From positions 26,574,286 through 26,638,285 of the forward strand of contig CM069603.1 of assembly GCA_035771175.1 (NCBI GenBank): a DNA stretch of 64,000 bases. The letters run 5' to 3'. The position numbers were made by a program, and so were the translations under genes. Every line of letters starts with the position of its first letter. Position 1 is the stretch's first letter. Shown in pieces: positions 32,383 to 43,242 of this stretch. Under the pieces are notes generated by a model. It was not told the origin of the DNA. It saw only the letters and a list, made by a program, of their open reading frames with translations, and ran no database searches. This DNA comes from Paratinospora sagittata (Eukaryota > Streptophyta > Magnoliopsida > Ranunculales > Menispermaceae).

Positions 32383-34011
32383 TCATGCATATACACTATT
32401 ATATTATTAATCATGCATGCACACACATTAGTATGATAATTATGTAATCACACTTAGTTAAGATTGTTTATCATGCATATTCTTATCAGTGATTAACATG
32501 CATTCATTTTACCAACTTTGCATGGTTTTATCGTCTTACGTGTATTGAATTGAATGTCTCAATCATATGCTTAGTCGATTGATTTACACGTATTTAACCT
32601 TGCCAATTATACTTTAACCTTGCCAATTATACATTAATCTTGTCAAAATTTATTTTTAAAAGTTAGTTTATGTATTTGACAATGTCTTAAACTCATTATG
32701 ATAAAAAAAAATCAGGTTCCTTTCACTTCACAGTGAAAAAGCGCGTTCCTTTCCTAAGGAATGCGCTCCTGAGTTTTTTTCCCAAGACTTAGAATTTTTT
32801 ATCAGAGTGTAAGGAACACGCTCCTGTGATTTTTCCTGAGAGTCGGAATTTTTTGATTAGCGAAAAATGAGCGCGCTCCTGTTTTCAAGGAAAAAATAGG
32901 AAATTTTATAGGGTCAGTGGTTCTTAATGAAGGAACCCGTTCCTATGCCCAACGGACATAATGAGGAACGCACTCCTTAAGTAAGAAACGCGCTCCTTAA
33001 TTGGAGGAAAATTTGAGATTTTTCTTATTTCAAAGCAGAAATGCTCTTCTTTCTTGAGGAACGTGCTCCTATGTCTCGGTGTGGTATTTTTCTATAAATA
33101 CCACAGTTGCTCATTTGAAGAGCAACTTTTGCAAAAACTAAATAACTTGTGCATTTTTCATCCTAGCATTTCTACAAGTCCAAAACAAGTTCTTGGGCGA
33201 TTTTAAACCTCATTTACAGCAAAAGTTTACCTACATTTTATTTATTGATTCATACTTCCGACATGTTCTCTAAATCATTCAAAACTTTGTGAAACTTGTA
33301 TGTTTCCATTGAGCTAGTGTTCAAAACATTTTTGAGTGCTATCTACACATCTTGTTGTGTCTTGATTATTCTTGAACGTGGTATTTCTCATCCAACATCA
33401 CTCTTGAAGAATCATTGAGCTTCAACCTTGCCCAAGTGGAGTAAAATCTCTCTAACTCAATTCTTGTGATTTTGTTTGAGCAAATCAGTTTTGTGCTTAT
33501 GTTAACATCTTGAAAATTGATTTCATTTTGATTATTGTATGTGAAATCCTACTTTGATCTTTATATCATAATACCTTGTTTAGTGGTTTCATAAAGATCT
33601 TGTGGTATCGATTCATATGTTAAAGTTATACTATATTGAGTCGATTTCATAGATCAATACTTGGTTTGTTTGATTCTTGATCTTAATCTTTTACACGTTT
33701 AGAATCGTCAAGTTTTGATCATCATTATATATTGATTCTTGTGCTTTAAACTTATCATTGTTAGAATCAATATCTTGTTACATGTGCATAATTGATTCTC
33801 GGTTTCATATCATATATATTTGAATCGATTGCATTTGAGAAAAAATATTTCAACACATCGCATCATTTAAATCATTGTGGTCGGAATAGTGGTGTTTACT
33901 CATTCAAGAATATTGTAAGCTTAATTTTGTTGAGAGTGTTGTAGAACAATGCTCTATAACATTTGTAATCTTGATGTATCATTGACGTGTTTGTCAACTT
34001 GGGATTCATAC
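32383..34011 (+). mobile_element. SIRE-A 5' LTR, second segment
   Basis: Resumes the LTR interrupted at 23756; CATGCATATACACTATT pairs with 37130-37150 of the 3' LTR. It contains a cluster of GGAACGCGCTCCT boxes (32736-33072) ending about 20 bp before a TATA box. The 3' terminus is unclear: near 34011 the sequence passes directly into integrase coding, so LTR end, primer-binding site, gag and protease are deleted. Confidence 0.8.
33093..33100 (+). promoter_or_regulatory. SIRE-A LTR TATA box
   Basis: TCTATAAATACC context, an excellent plant TATA match, about 20 bp after the last GC-rich box. Predicted from sequence. Confidence 0.65.
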
Positions 34012-34500
34012 CATGTATATGATATATTTGTAAAATTCTGCTCTTGTGTTGAAAATGAAAAGGGATACAAGATCAATGTAAACGCAACAAGCAAGGATGC
34101 ACCCATCACCTTTTTGCCCCCAGAACTCTTCAACATAATGGAGTTGTTGAATGGAAAAATAGATCCCTTCAAGAATTGTGCAGAACAATGTTATGTGAAT
34201 ATGATGTAGCAAAATACTTTTGAGCGGAAGCTATTAATACTGCTTGCTATGTCATGAATAGAGTGATGGTTAGGAGAAAATTGAACAAAACACCTTATGA
34301 ACTTTGGAAGGGTAGAACTCCTAAAATCGGTTACTTAAAAGTCTTTGGTTGCAAATGTTATATCTTAAATGATAAAGACAATCTTGATAAATTTGACCCA
34401 AAGTCTAATATGGGTATATTTTTAGGGTGTGCATCTCATAGTAGAGCTTACAGGGTATTCAATAAATCTACAAAAACTGTAGAAAAATCAATACATGTTT
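34012..34500 (+). pseudogene. SIRE-A integrase remnant
   Basis: Begins mid-domain at YDIFVKFCSCVENEKGYKI. The segment that should hold RSDRGGEF (second catalytic Asp) is deleted. The following part is in another frame and includes the HNGVVEWKNRSLQELC glutamate region. VMVRRKLNKTPYELWKGRTP and FGCKCYILNDKDNLDKFDPK give the C-terminal part. Inactive. Confidence 0.85.
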
Positions 34501-34523
34501 AATTTGATGAATCTGACCCTAAA

Positions 34524-35740
34524 ATGGCTCTAGAAAAGAAAGTAGAACAGGTTAGAATTGATGATGATGAAGTCATAACTAACAAACTTGTCGAACATGA
34601 ATCTAGTGAACCCCAAGCTAAACTAGTTGTTGAACCACCTAAGAACACTAGGTCTTTTTTAGTTCACCCTCAAGATCAGATCATAGGTGATCCAAACCTA
34701 GGTGTAGCAACTAGAGGTTCACCTAGAGATCTAGGGCATGTTGCCTTTGTATCCCAGATTAAGCCAACTAAGATAGAAGAAGCTTTAGCTGATGAAAACT
34801 GGAGTCTTACTATGCAAGAAGAGTTGAGACACTTCACTAGAAACAAAGTATGGGATCCTGTACCTAAACCAGAACACCAAAGTGTTATTGGAACCAAATG
34901 GGTGTTTAGGAACAAGAAAGATGAGAAAGGAATCATAATAAAAAACAAAGCAATATTGGTAGCACAGGGCTACAATCAAGAAGAAGGAATTGACTATTAA
35001 GAAGCTTTTGGTCCAGTTGCAAGATTAGAAGCAATCAGATTATTACTTGCTTATGCTTGCCATAACGGATTCATGCTATATCAAACGGATGTCAAAAGTG
35101 TTTTCTTGAATGGATTTATAAATGAAGAGGTCTATGTGAAGCAACTACCTGGTTTAAAAGCTTGTCACAAACCTGATCATGTTTATATACTTACAAAAGC
35201 TTTATATGGTTTGAAGCAGGCTCTTAGAGCGTGGTATGATAGGCTTAGCACATTCCTCCCTGATCATAACTTCAAGAAAGAAACCCTTGATCCAACCTTA
35301 TTCATCAAATGCAAAGATAATGATATGCTTCCAGTGCAAATCTATGTTGACGACATTATCTTTGATGCATCAAATAAGATCTTGTGTGATGAGTTTTCCT
35401 CTATCATGACAAGTGAGTTTGAAATGAGCATGATGGGAGAATTAAACTACTTCCTTGGTTTACAAATTAAGAAGATGGAAAATGGAACATTTTTAAACCA
35501 ATTGAAGTATGCAAAGGACATGATCAAAAAGTTCAAATTTAAAAATTTAAAAACTATTGATACTCCTTGCAATTCATCCGTCAAAGTGGATGAGGATGAA
35601 AAAGGCAAACCAGTCGACCCCAAGCTATATCGAGGAATGATAGGGAGTTTGTTGTATCTAACGGCAAGCAGACTTGATATTATGTTTGGCGTTTGTCTTT
35701 GTGCTAAGCGTTTGTCTTTGCGCTACATTCCAATCTGATC
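34524..35740 (+). pseudogene. SIRE-A reverse transcriptase
   Basis: Nearly continuous copia RT. ALADENWSLTMQEELRHF and [14 protein letters not shown] motifs lead to GYNQEEGIDY. A single stop at 34998 separates this from [20 protein letters not shown] and the catalytic YVDDIIF near 35345. After MFGVCLCA an 18-bp tandem duplication of a GCGTTTGTCTTTG-type unit (35688-35723) shifts the frame and ends the ORF at 35738. It is one of the best-preserved RT copies here. It is the same family as the fragment at 19541. Confidence 0.9.
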
Positions 35741-36320
35741 CTAAAGAGTCTCATCTTAAGTGTGTTAAACGAATATTTAGATACATTAGTGGCACACTAG
35801 AAATGGGTATTTGGTACGCTAAAAGGAACTTCTTTCGATCTCAAGGGCTTTATTGATTTCGACTATGCCAGAAGTTTAACAGATCGAAAAGTACCTCAGG
35901 ATTTTTTCACTTCATGGGCGATTCACTCATTTCTTGGTTTAGCAAGAAACAAAACTCAGTGGCATTATCCACAACAGAAGTTGAATGCATTGCAGCTGGA
36001 AGTTGTTGTGCTCAAATGATATATCTAAAACAACAACTTTCAGATTATCAAATCAATATCCAATGTGCGAAGATTTATTGTGATAATACAAGCGTTATAA
36101 ACATTTCCAAACCTGTAATGCATTCTCAAACGAAACACATTGAAATTAGACATCATTTTCTTCACGATCATGTGTAACGTGTATATGTGAAATTGATTCA
36201 TATTGGAACTAAAGATCAGTTACCTGATATCTTTACTAAGCCTTTGGCTAAAGATCAATTTTTACATATAAGGTGAGAATTGGGCATGTTTGACTTTTCA
36301 AACTTGCCAAGTGCTTAATT
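35741..36320 (+). pseudogene. SIRE-A RNase H
   Basis: Frameshifted continuation: KCVKRIFRYISGTLEMGIWY, a break around the first-Asp segment near 35855, then SWFSKKQNSVALSTTEVECI, QCAKIYCDNTSVINIS, HSQTKHIEIRHHFLHDHV and FTKPLAKDQF. Stops at about 35855 and 36177. It ends at LPSA followed by a stop, like the other SIRE-A copy. Confidence 0.87.
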
Positions 36321-36851
36321 GATTGTCTATCACTCCACCACTCCTACCTCATCTGCCGCTACCGCTGTCACCTTCGTCTTAGGCACATCCTTTTTTTAAT
36401 GTTTCAAAAGGGGGAAAAATTAGTATGATTGGTCTGAATGACTGGATCATTTTTGTGCACATACTCAGGGGAAAAGTTTATACACTCAGGGGGAGTGTTT
36501 GGCGATGTTCTTTTTGTTTTACACTTTTGTACTCTTTGTACTAATGTTATTTTTGTTTAATTTTTTATGTACACATCTTTGTTGATCACATGTATATGTT
36601 TCACTTGATTATATTGATATGCATCTATATTTTGGTACTAGTGTTCACATCTCTCTAAGTATGCTTATATTGGTATTTGATTGATTTTTGTTCACATGTT
36701 ATTGAATGCTAAATATTTTTTAGTGGTATAATCTTAAATGTCGCATGATATTATCACTCATTTCATTCCTTCATTCACTCGAGAAATCATGCTTATTGCT
36801 TCAATGAGGCCAATAGTGAATTTGTTAGAAATCATAAAAAAAGGGTGAGAT
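36321..36851 (+). other. SIRE-A 3' untranslated region and polypurine tract
   Basis: Noncoding, collinear with 20636-21048. It contains TTTCAAAAGGGGGAAAAA and a second CTCAGGGGGAGTG tract, and ends with AAAAAAAGGGTGAGAT directly before the 3' LTR. Confidence 0.75.
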
Positions 36852-37783
36852 TGTTGATGTAACGACTCTCACCCTGTTTTGTTTTGATGATTACAAACAA
36901 CATACGTGTGATTACTAATCTCTTTGACATAGCTGTTTCAGTGCTAACTAACCATATCAGATGAATTCAACTATATTGTCAAAGCATGTGGATGGAACAG
37001 CAATGCATGAAGATTCAAGAGCTTCGTGTTTATAATCCTTAGTTTAAAATCTTAGTGCTGTAAAATAATTCTTACTCGTTCCAACCACAATATGATTTGC
37101 ATCTTTTGAAAATCATGCATATAGGTGATCATATTCATGCACGTACACTATTACTATATTGATCATGCATGCACACACACAATCATGATTATTATGCAAT
37201 TATATAGTTAAGATTGTTTATCATGTTCACATATATATATATAATTGATTATCATGCACTCGTATTACCAACTTTGCATGCTTTTATCGTTTTACGGGTA
37301 TCGGATCGAATGTTTTGATCATCTATTTTAATCGATCGTTTTACACTTGTTTATCTTTGTCAATTGTGTTTCAATCTTGTCAAAAAATATTTTAAAAGTT
37401 AGTTTATATGTTTGACAATGTCTTAAACTATTCTTGATCAAAAAATCAGGTTTCTATCACTTCAACGTGAAGGAACGCACTCCTCTTTCAAGGAACGTCC
37501 TCCTCTGCATTTTCCTGAGACTCAGATTTTTCTTATCAGAGTTTAAGGAACGCACTCCTGTTGTTTTTTCCGAGACTCATATTTTTCTAATTAGGGAAAA
37601 AGGAACGCGCTCCTCTTAATAGGAACATGCTCCTGTAGTTAAGGGAAAAATAGAAAATTTTATAGGGTTAGTGGTTCTTGATGAAGGACCTCGCTCCTAT
37701 GCCCAACGGGCACATTAAGGAACACACTCCTCATATAAGGAACACTGCTTTATTGGAGGAAAATCTAAAAAGTTTCAGATTTC
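36852..37783 (+). mobile_element. SIRE-A 3' LTR, truncated
   Basis: TGTTGATGTAACGACTCTCA start, collinear with 23469-23756 and then 32383-33045. A GC-rich box cluster spans 37470-37750 (AAGGAACGCGCTCCTC and variants). It is cut near 37783, before the TATA box, by a reverse-strand leader sequence. Confidence 0.82.
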
Positions 37784-38136
37784 AAAGGGGATGAAAACAA
37801 TGAAGATGAATATGAAACGATTTCGTGCTCAAAAAGAGAAGTGAAGTGAGAGAGAAGCGTATGGAGCAAGCTAATAGGCATCGAAACCAGAGTGCATTAA
37901 ATGCAGGAATGACATAGTCATGCGCCGAAGAGTATGATTAAACAGGAAATATCTTGTTAAGAGATTGAAGGAATAATCATACCTAGGTGGTTACAGCTAG
38001 GTGGCAGTGTGTTCTAGGATTTCTATCTTAAGACACGAAATACGAAGACACCTAAGATGAACTCAATAAATTGACCATAGGATCTAGACTCTAGGTTGTT
38101 AGACCATATTTTCAGAGAACCCTCTCTGATACCAAT
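37784..38136 (-). other. Leader of reverse-strand copia element with primer-binding site
   Basis: On the minus strand, an 11-base match to the initiator tRNA-Met primer-binding site (38124-38134, plus-strand CTCTGATACCA) directly follows the LTR terminus at 38137. A 350-bp leader then follows without an obvious gag start. SIRE elements have long leaders, which fits. The left end abuts the truncated SIRE-A LTR. Confidence 0.75.
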
Positions 38137-39388
38137 TGTTGGTCCACCCAAGAGGGGGGTGAATTGGATGAGATGGTCAATTTTAAATTTCTCTTCCAAT
38201 AACTTAGTGATATGCATAAGTGTATTGGAATTGGATGCAAAATTAGAACATAGACTATATTACAAACGTGAGACACGCAAGATTTATAATGGTTCGACCA
38301 AGCCTACGTCCACTACCTAATCTCCCGATTAGGATTTTCTCAATCCACTAACTGATTCTCTTACGAGTGAGAACCAAACCATTACAACTGCCCTTTTACA
38401 GGTTAAAGGCAAACCCATCCTTTCACGGGCTAAGGATGAACCAAATTTCCTTTTTCGGGATGAGGAAAAACCCATGTTCCTTTTACAAGATAAGGAATAA
38501 CCATTTTCCTTTTACGGGATAAGGAACAACCGTTTCTCTTTTACAAGTTAAGAGATAACCAATCCTTTTACAAGTTAGGGACGCACCTATCTTTTTACGA
38601 GATGAGGATGAACCGGTTCTCTTTTACAGGTTAAGAGATAGCCTACCATGATTTCAGTCCTAAAATCATTAAGTGAACTACATTCACTTGTCCTGATTGT
38701 TTCAATCCAGAAACACACCAGCATTACAACACAATAATGTTGGTTCTAGCTGAGTAGAACACTTTACAATTAAGCTCAGTACATAGCATTACAAAGATAT
38801 GAAATATGAATACGTAATGCTAAGTTGAAATACACTTACAGTTTTTTACCTTTAAATGTTCGGTATTTCTCAAGTGCAGTTTTGAAAAGCACGAATGATG
38901 TGATATGAAAATCAGTGCTTCTTCGAAAATAATATGATACCATATAAACATTGACTTGAAAATTGAAGGACCAGTGTAAATCAAAGACATAGACAATTTT
39001 CAAAGTAGATATAAAATATAAGTATGAAAACTTCTAGTTCAGTGATCAGTAGTTAATGCAACTACTGATATAGTTCAATACAGTACTTAAGATATGAAAT
39101 CAAGTACAACTGTATTTCTCATGAACTATATCTCAAATTCTATCTTCAGCAAGAATGATACCAAGTGTGAATTAGTTCTAAGAATTTGAGTAGATACCAG
39201 ATCAAATAGATTTTCAAAGAAATAATATAATTGAAGCTCAATATGAAAATCTTTTGAATACGTAAAGGTATCAGTGAAAAATACTTTGAAAGTTTAAATG
39301 TTTGAAAAACGTTTTGACACCGACTAACTTTCAAAAAGTATTGGCACAATACAAAACGATTAACAAGTTGTTTGATCCTAAATGCTGG

Positions 39389-39396
39389 TATTTATA
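39389..39396 (-). promoter_or_regulatory. LTR-C TATA box
   Basis: Minus strand reads CTATAAATACC, like the SIRE-A TATA context. The box cluster lies upstream of it on that strand. Confidence 0.6.
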
Positions 39397-39724
39397 GACT
39401 TAGTAAGACATAGTCGTTAGACACTTGAAGTTCAAATAATATAAACGTTTACACACAATAGCTAGAATGTTATATGAAAATGGCAACTACAATTTTCACT
39501 AACATTCTGGTTCTTTTCAGATCTCATGAAAAAAGAAAGTTTTAGAAAAACTTAATTCATGTATCAAGAGGATCTCTGATAAGTCTGAAAAGGACTCTGT
39601 GCAAAAAACTTTTCTGAAAAAGTAGACTGATGTAGTGTACTAATGAGAACAGTGACGGTTGTTGAATTAGCATCCTGATTATGTAATCAGTGTCCTGACG
39701 CACAATATCAACTTTGTCATTTTG

Positions 39725-40235
39725 TTCCTTGAGGGCGTTGATTACGTCTAAGCGTCCTGCAGAACACTTAAGTGAGGGTGCTACTAACTTGTAAGCGTCC
39801 TGACTTGTTTTGACACTTTAAACGACTTAACTCTGAGGGCGCTAATGCACAGTTAGCGTCCTGCAATGTTTTAAAATAATTAAGTGCATGAGGGTGCTAC
39901 TTTTCGAGTAAGTTTCCTAACTTTTAAACATAAAACAAAACATGAGGGCGCTACAACACTGTAAGCATCCTACCACATATTAAAAATATTTGAAACCCAA
40001 ACCAAGTATGCTGAAGGACAATCAGTGTTCTGAAGGTTATTAAGTTGTTTCCTAAAGGTGAGGGCGCTCCTATCAAGGTAGCGTCCTGATAGATTATTCA
40101 ACTTATAACTATCAGCGTCCTCAAAGATACATTCTTTGAGGAACTTTAGAAATCTTTCAGTAAGCTGATACTGAATCAGCGTTCTGACAACTTCAGAAGT
40201 TAACTAAAGGGAGGTCGCTACTATACAAGTGAGCG
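39725..40235 (-). promoter_or_regulatory. Paired GC-rich box cluster in LTR-C
   Basis: On the plus strand the unit is GAGGGCGCT, about 11-14 bases, then AGCGTCCTGA. There are six or seven recognisable pairs plus singles. The two half-boxes are near inverted copies (AGCGCCCTC versus AGCGTCCTGA), so each pair could fold or bind a dimer. Upstream of the LTR-C TATA box. Confidence 0.5.
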
Positions 40236-40239
40236 TCTT

Positions 40240-40448
40240 GATCAAATGAGGAAAGCTAAGGGAGTACTCGAATCACATTTTGCCTTCAACCTGAGAAAGG
40301 AACCACGAAGGGATCCGCACGGCATCACATTCACTGACGAAGACGGTCATAAACTCTACTTCATACACGTGGATGCCTTGGTCGTAACCTTGGACATCGC
40401 AAACCACAGGGTTCATAAGTTGTTGATTGACGGAGTAAGTTCGACGGA
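40240..40448 (+). pseudogene. Tat/Ogre-like protease, N-part
   Basis: Open frame with GITFTDEDGHKLYFIHVDAL and then VVTLDIANHRVHKLLIDGVS, the typical Tat-lineage aspartic protease entry. The active-site Asp is in LIDGVSS, where DGGSS or DNGSS is usual. It is interrupted after the SST codons by an LTR insertion at 40449 and resumes at 42254. The rest of gag-pol to the left is missing. Confidence 0.8.
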
Positions 40449-42253
40449 TGATAAGTTCATAAAAATGTGTATTTTTATTCTTAAAAATTGTATTCTAGTG
40501 TAGAAAAATTAGGAAAATGTTAGAAATAGTTAAGGAAAATAAGAAATAGGAGAAAATAGAGTTTTTATAATTTTTAGGTCATTTTAGGTATTTTTTGACA
40601 AGTCCTTAATAAATTAGAATTAAAACTTATAGGAAAGTTATATAAATAAAAAAAGTGTCTAAGTAGGTTAGTAAAAATCCAAATTTAGGTTTTAAAAATA
40701 AGGTTAAATAAATAGAAATAGAATAGGCTAGTTAAGTTGAATAGAAGTCTATTGTAATATTAGTTTAGGTAGGAAGCAAAGTTGCTTCCTAGTGCATTTT
40801 AGGTCAAATTTAATAGGTTGTACACTTCTATTTAGGTTATCTGTAGGATCTTTGAATTTATTTTAATAGGTTATACACTTCTATTTAGGTTGACTTGATG
40901 AAATAAGGGTTTTTAGAGCCAATTTTGCTTCGGTTAGAGTTTTAGTCTAGTCAGGCCTACATAAAATTGTGAAACTTGATAACAAAGATCTTAAACTTGT
41001 TTTAATGGTTCTAATAGTTATTTTCTAGTGTTTTGAGTCTTATTTTTTGGTTTCCATAGGTTAAAAATGTTCTGAGTTGCTTGATTGAGCTGAAGTTGTT
41101 CGAATTTGCTCCGACCGAGATATGTTGGGTCATAGTTGTTGCAAAAAGATTCTTCTTAAAGTTTTCACTATTAATTTCATATACCAATGTAAAGATCTTG
41201 AAGAAACGTTTTCAACAAGCACAAGATCACTTCATTCTGAGCTCGTTGACCCAGTTTCAGATTGTTCCAGTATTCGCCCAATTATCAAATGAGTGACGAA
41301 GCTTTGGCCCACAATTATTTGGAGGACTTTCCAGCATGTTTGAAGCCCAATTTGAAGCACAGAGATGAGGACACGTGTCAAAGGATTAGAGAAGCCCAAA
41401 AGAAGTAAAGAATGGATAAACTTGAAAAGTTAGAAGATTAAATCAAATTCTTAAATTTCCTATCAAAAAATCATGTTCTTAAAAGATAAATCCCATTTTT
41501 CAGTGTTATCCCTACTAGAAGTTAGCTAAAACTTGTTTTCTTTGGCCTGAAAAAACCTATAAATAGACCCCTAGGCATGTACCTTGGATATCACTCTTCT
41601 TTTTCCTTTTCTTTGGTGTTTAGGTTAGTTTATATTTATGTTTTATTGCTTTGAAGATCAAGGAGGGGAGATAGTGACAGTCTCCAATCTTTGGTGCTTT
41701 TAGGTTGTAAGTTTTATTATTCTCAATAAAGTTCTTTCTTAGATTTCTTTAGTTTTTGTCTTTCAATTCTTGTTCTCCATTTTATTTACTTTTTTATTTA
41801 TTTATTTGCTTTATTTACATACCTTGTCCTCAATTCTATTATTATTATTATTTAGTTTTTCTAATTGTTAGGTTCTCTTCAAATATAATTTTTGTTTTAT
41901 TCATATTAAAAATCAAATTCTATGCATTGAATTTAAAATTTTAATTTGATCTAGGTGTTTTAATTTTATTTTTAAAGTTTTAGGTTTTTCAAATATATTT
42001 TTTAGTGTTTAGGAGCATATTTGATTCTATATTTTGCACGTTCATCTTTAGTTATTTTTTTTAATATTGCAGTATTTAATTTTATGTTTAAATAGGTCAG
42101 TTTTAATTTTCTTTTGACTTGGATTAATTTATTTTAAGTTAATTTGATTTTTAGATTAGTGTTTCAAAATTGATACCAATTCCTGTGGGTTTGACCTTGG
42201 AAGTGCTACAATTACCTTATACGCTTGCAAGTATTTTTGCAGAACAAGTTTTT
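40449..42253 (+). mobile_element. Solo LTR (Athila/Tat type) inside Tat protease
   Basis: Starts TGATAAGTTC, the same start as the Athila LTR at 21049. It carries a TATA box at 41558-41565 (CCTATAAATAGACCC) and an AATAAAG polyadenylation-like signal near 41733. Near the end it has a CCTGTGGGTTTGACC phrase and ACGCTTGCAAGT, typical of Athila/Tat LTR ends. Flanks are acgga (40444-40448) and acggc (42254-42258), a 5-bp duplication with one mismatch. The right end reads AGAACAAGTTTTT rather than CA, so a few bases resembling the start of a primer-binding region are retained. Frames inside, such as 41756-41944, are noncoding. Confidence 0.7.
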
Positions 42254-42666
42254 ACGGCGGACATACTGTTCAGCTCGGCTTTCAAGCGTATGAGCATAAG
42301 GGACTCACTCCTACAGCCGTCTATGACCTCCTTGATTGGATTCACTGGTGACTCAGTTAGCCCCGAGGAAATGATAACTTTGCCCCTAATGGCAGGTGAT
42401 TTCCCGTTCCAGTCCACAATCATGACTAATATTCTAGTGGTAGATTGCCCCTCTATATTTAGTGGGATCATCGAACGCCTAATCCTCAACGCGTTAAGAG
42501 AGGTGGCATCAACATATCACCTGACCATGATGTTCCCTGTAGGAGAAGGAACCAAGATTGTGCGAGGGGATAAAAAAGATTCAAGAAAATCTACGCACTG
42601 GCCCTCCGAAAAGCGCGACCGACGGGTGATAGAGGTGCAACACTACATGAAAGCTGAGAGGACCTG
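42254..42666 (+). pseudogene. Tat/Ogre-like protease, C-part
   Basis: Continues the split protease: ADILFSSAFKRMSIRDSLLQ, a SLIGFTGDSVSPEEMITLPL stretch, and STYHLTMMFPVGEGTKIVRG. A one-base loss near 42590 shifts the usual CYALALRKA sequence out of frame. The frame ends at 42665. RT, RNase H and integrase, normally next, are absent; sequence of 3'-UTR character follows. A large internal deletion is the simplest reading. Confidence 0.85.
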
Positions 42667-42699
42667 AATAAGACGGGCCCTTAAAAGCCGAAGATTGTT

Positions 42700-42775
42700 C
42701 TCTACTTTTGAGTACGATGTACTTAGGGCCAAATAAAGAAAAAATTGAATAAGGCCCGGTGATGTACTCAAAGAG
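42700..42775. other. Inverted repeat
   Basis: CTTTTGAGTAC near 42704 pairs with GTACTCAAAG near 42764. Nested inside, AGGGCC pairs with GGCCC. The loop is A-rich with AATAAAG. It could form a stable RNA hairpin between the protease remnant and the minisatellite. Confidence 0.6.
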
Positions 42776-42825
42776 CTAAATAAACAAGCCATGAGCATTA
42801 CTTTGAAATTCTGAATAAAGCTTTC

Positions 42826-43242
42826 GCCCCAACGTTAGCTATACACGTATCAATAGCAAAGGCTATAGGCCCAAATTAAGCTGCACACATAACAAGCAGT
42901 AGAGGCCACAAACCCAACGTAAGTTGTACACATATCAAATAGCAAATGTCGTAGACCCAACGTGAGTTGTACACATATCAAATAGCAGAGGCCATAGGTT
43001 CAATGTGAGTTGTAAACATATCAAATAGCAAAGGTCGTAGGCCCAACGTGAGCTATGCACATATCAAATAGCAAAGGCCTTAAGACCCACAAGTGAGTTG
43101 TATATGAATCAAATAGCAAAGGCCGTGGGCCAAACGTGAGCTATACACGTATCAAATAGCAAAATCCATAAGACCCAGCATAAGCTATATGACTATCAAA
43201 TGGCAAAAGGCCACAGGCTAAGTGTAAATCGCACATGCGCCA
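42826..43242. repeat. 43-bp minisatellite (about 9.5 units) in Tat-like 3' region
   Basis: Imperfect tandem units built from GGCCCAACGTGAGTTGTACA then CATATCAAATAGCAAAGG, with unit starts near 42826, 42868, 42911, 42954, 42997, 43040, 43084, 43128 and 43172. Units differ by several substitutions and single-base indels. Variable tandem repeats in the 3' untranslated region are a known feature of Tat/Ogre elements. The array is cut at 43242 by reverse-strand copia integrase coding. Confidence 0.9.

Larger units (their letters stand above)
38137..40239 (-). mobile_element. Reverse-strand LTR-C (5' LTR, start truncated)
   Basis: On the minus strand it ends CTCTTGGGTGGACCAACA, followed by a primer-binding site, so it is a 5' LTR. 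The 3' 480 bp recurs at 29491-29971. It carries roughly 35-bp TTTTACGGGATAAGGA-type tandem units at 38385-38645, a minus-strand TATA box, and a cluster of paired GC-rich boxes at 39725-40235. The expected TGTTG start (plus strand CAACA) is not seen before the Tat-like coding at 40240, so the 5' end is missing. Confidence 0.75.

Noticed and set aside
41756..41944. Hydrophobic 62-codon ORF that looks like a membrane protein
   Set aside because: Translation of T-rich LTR sequence between a TATA box and the LTR end; no start context or relative seen.
42170..42253. ATG at 42170 as the start of a 165-codon gene
   Set aside because: The first 28 codons are solo-LTR sequence; real protease coding begins after the target duplication at 42254.
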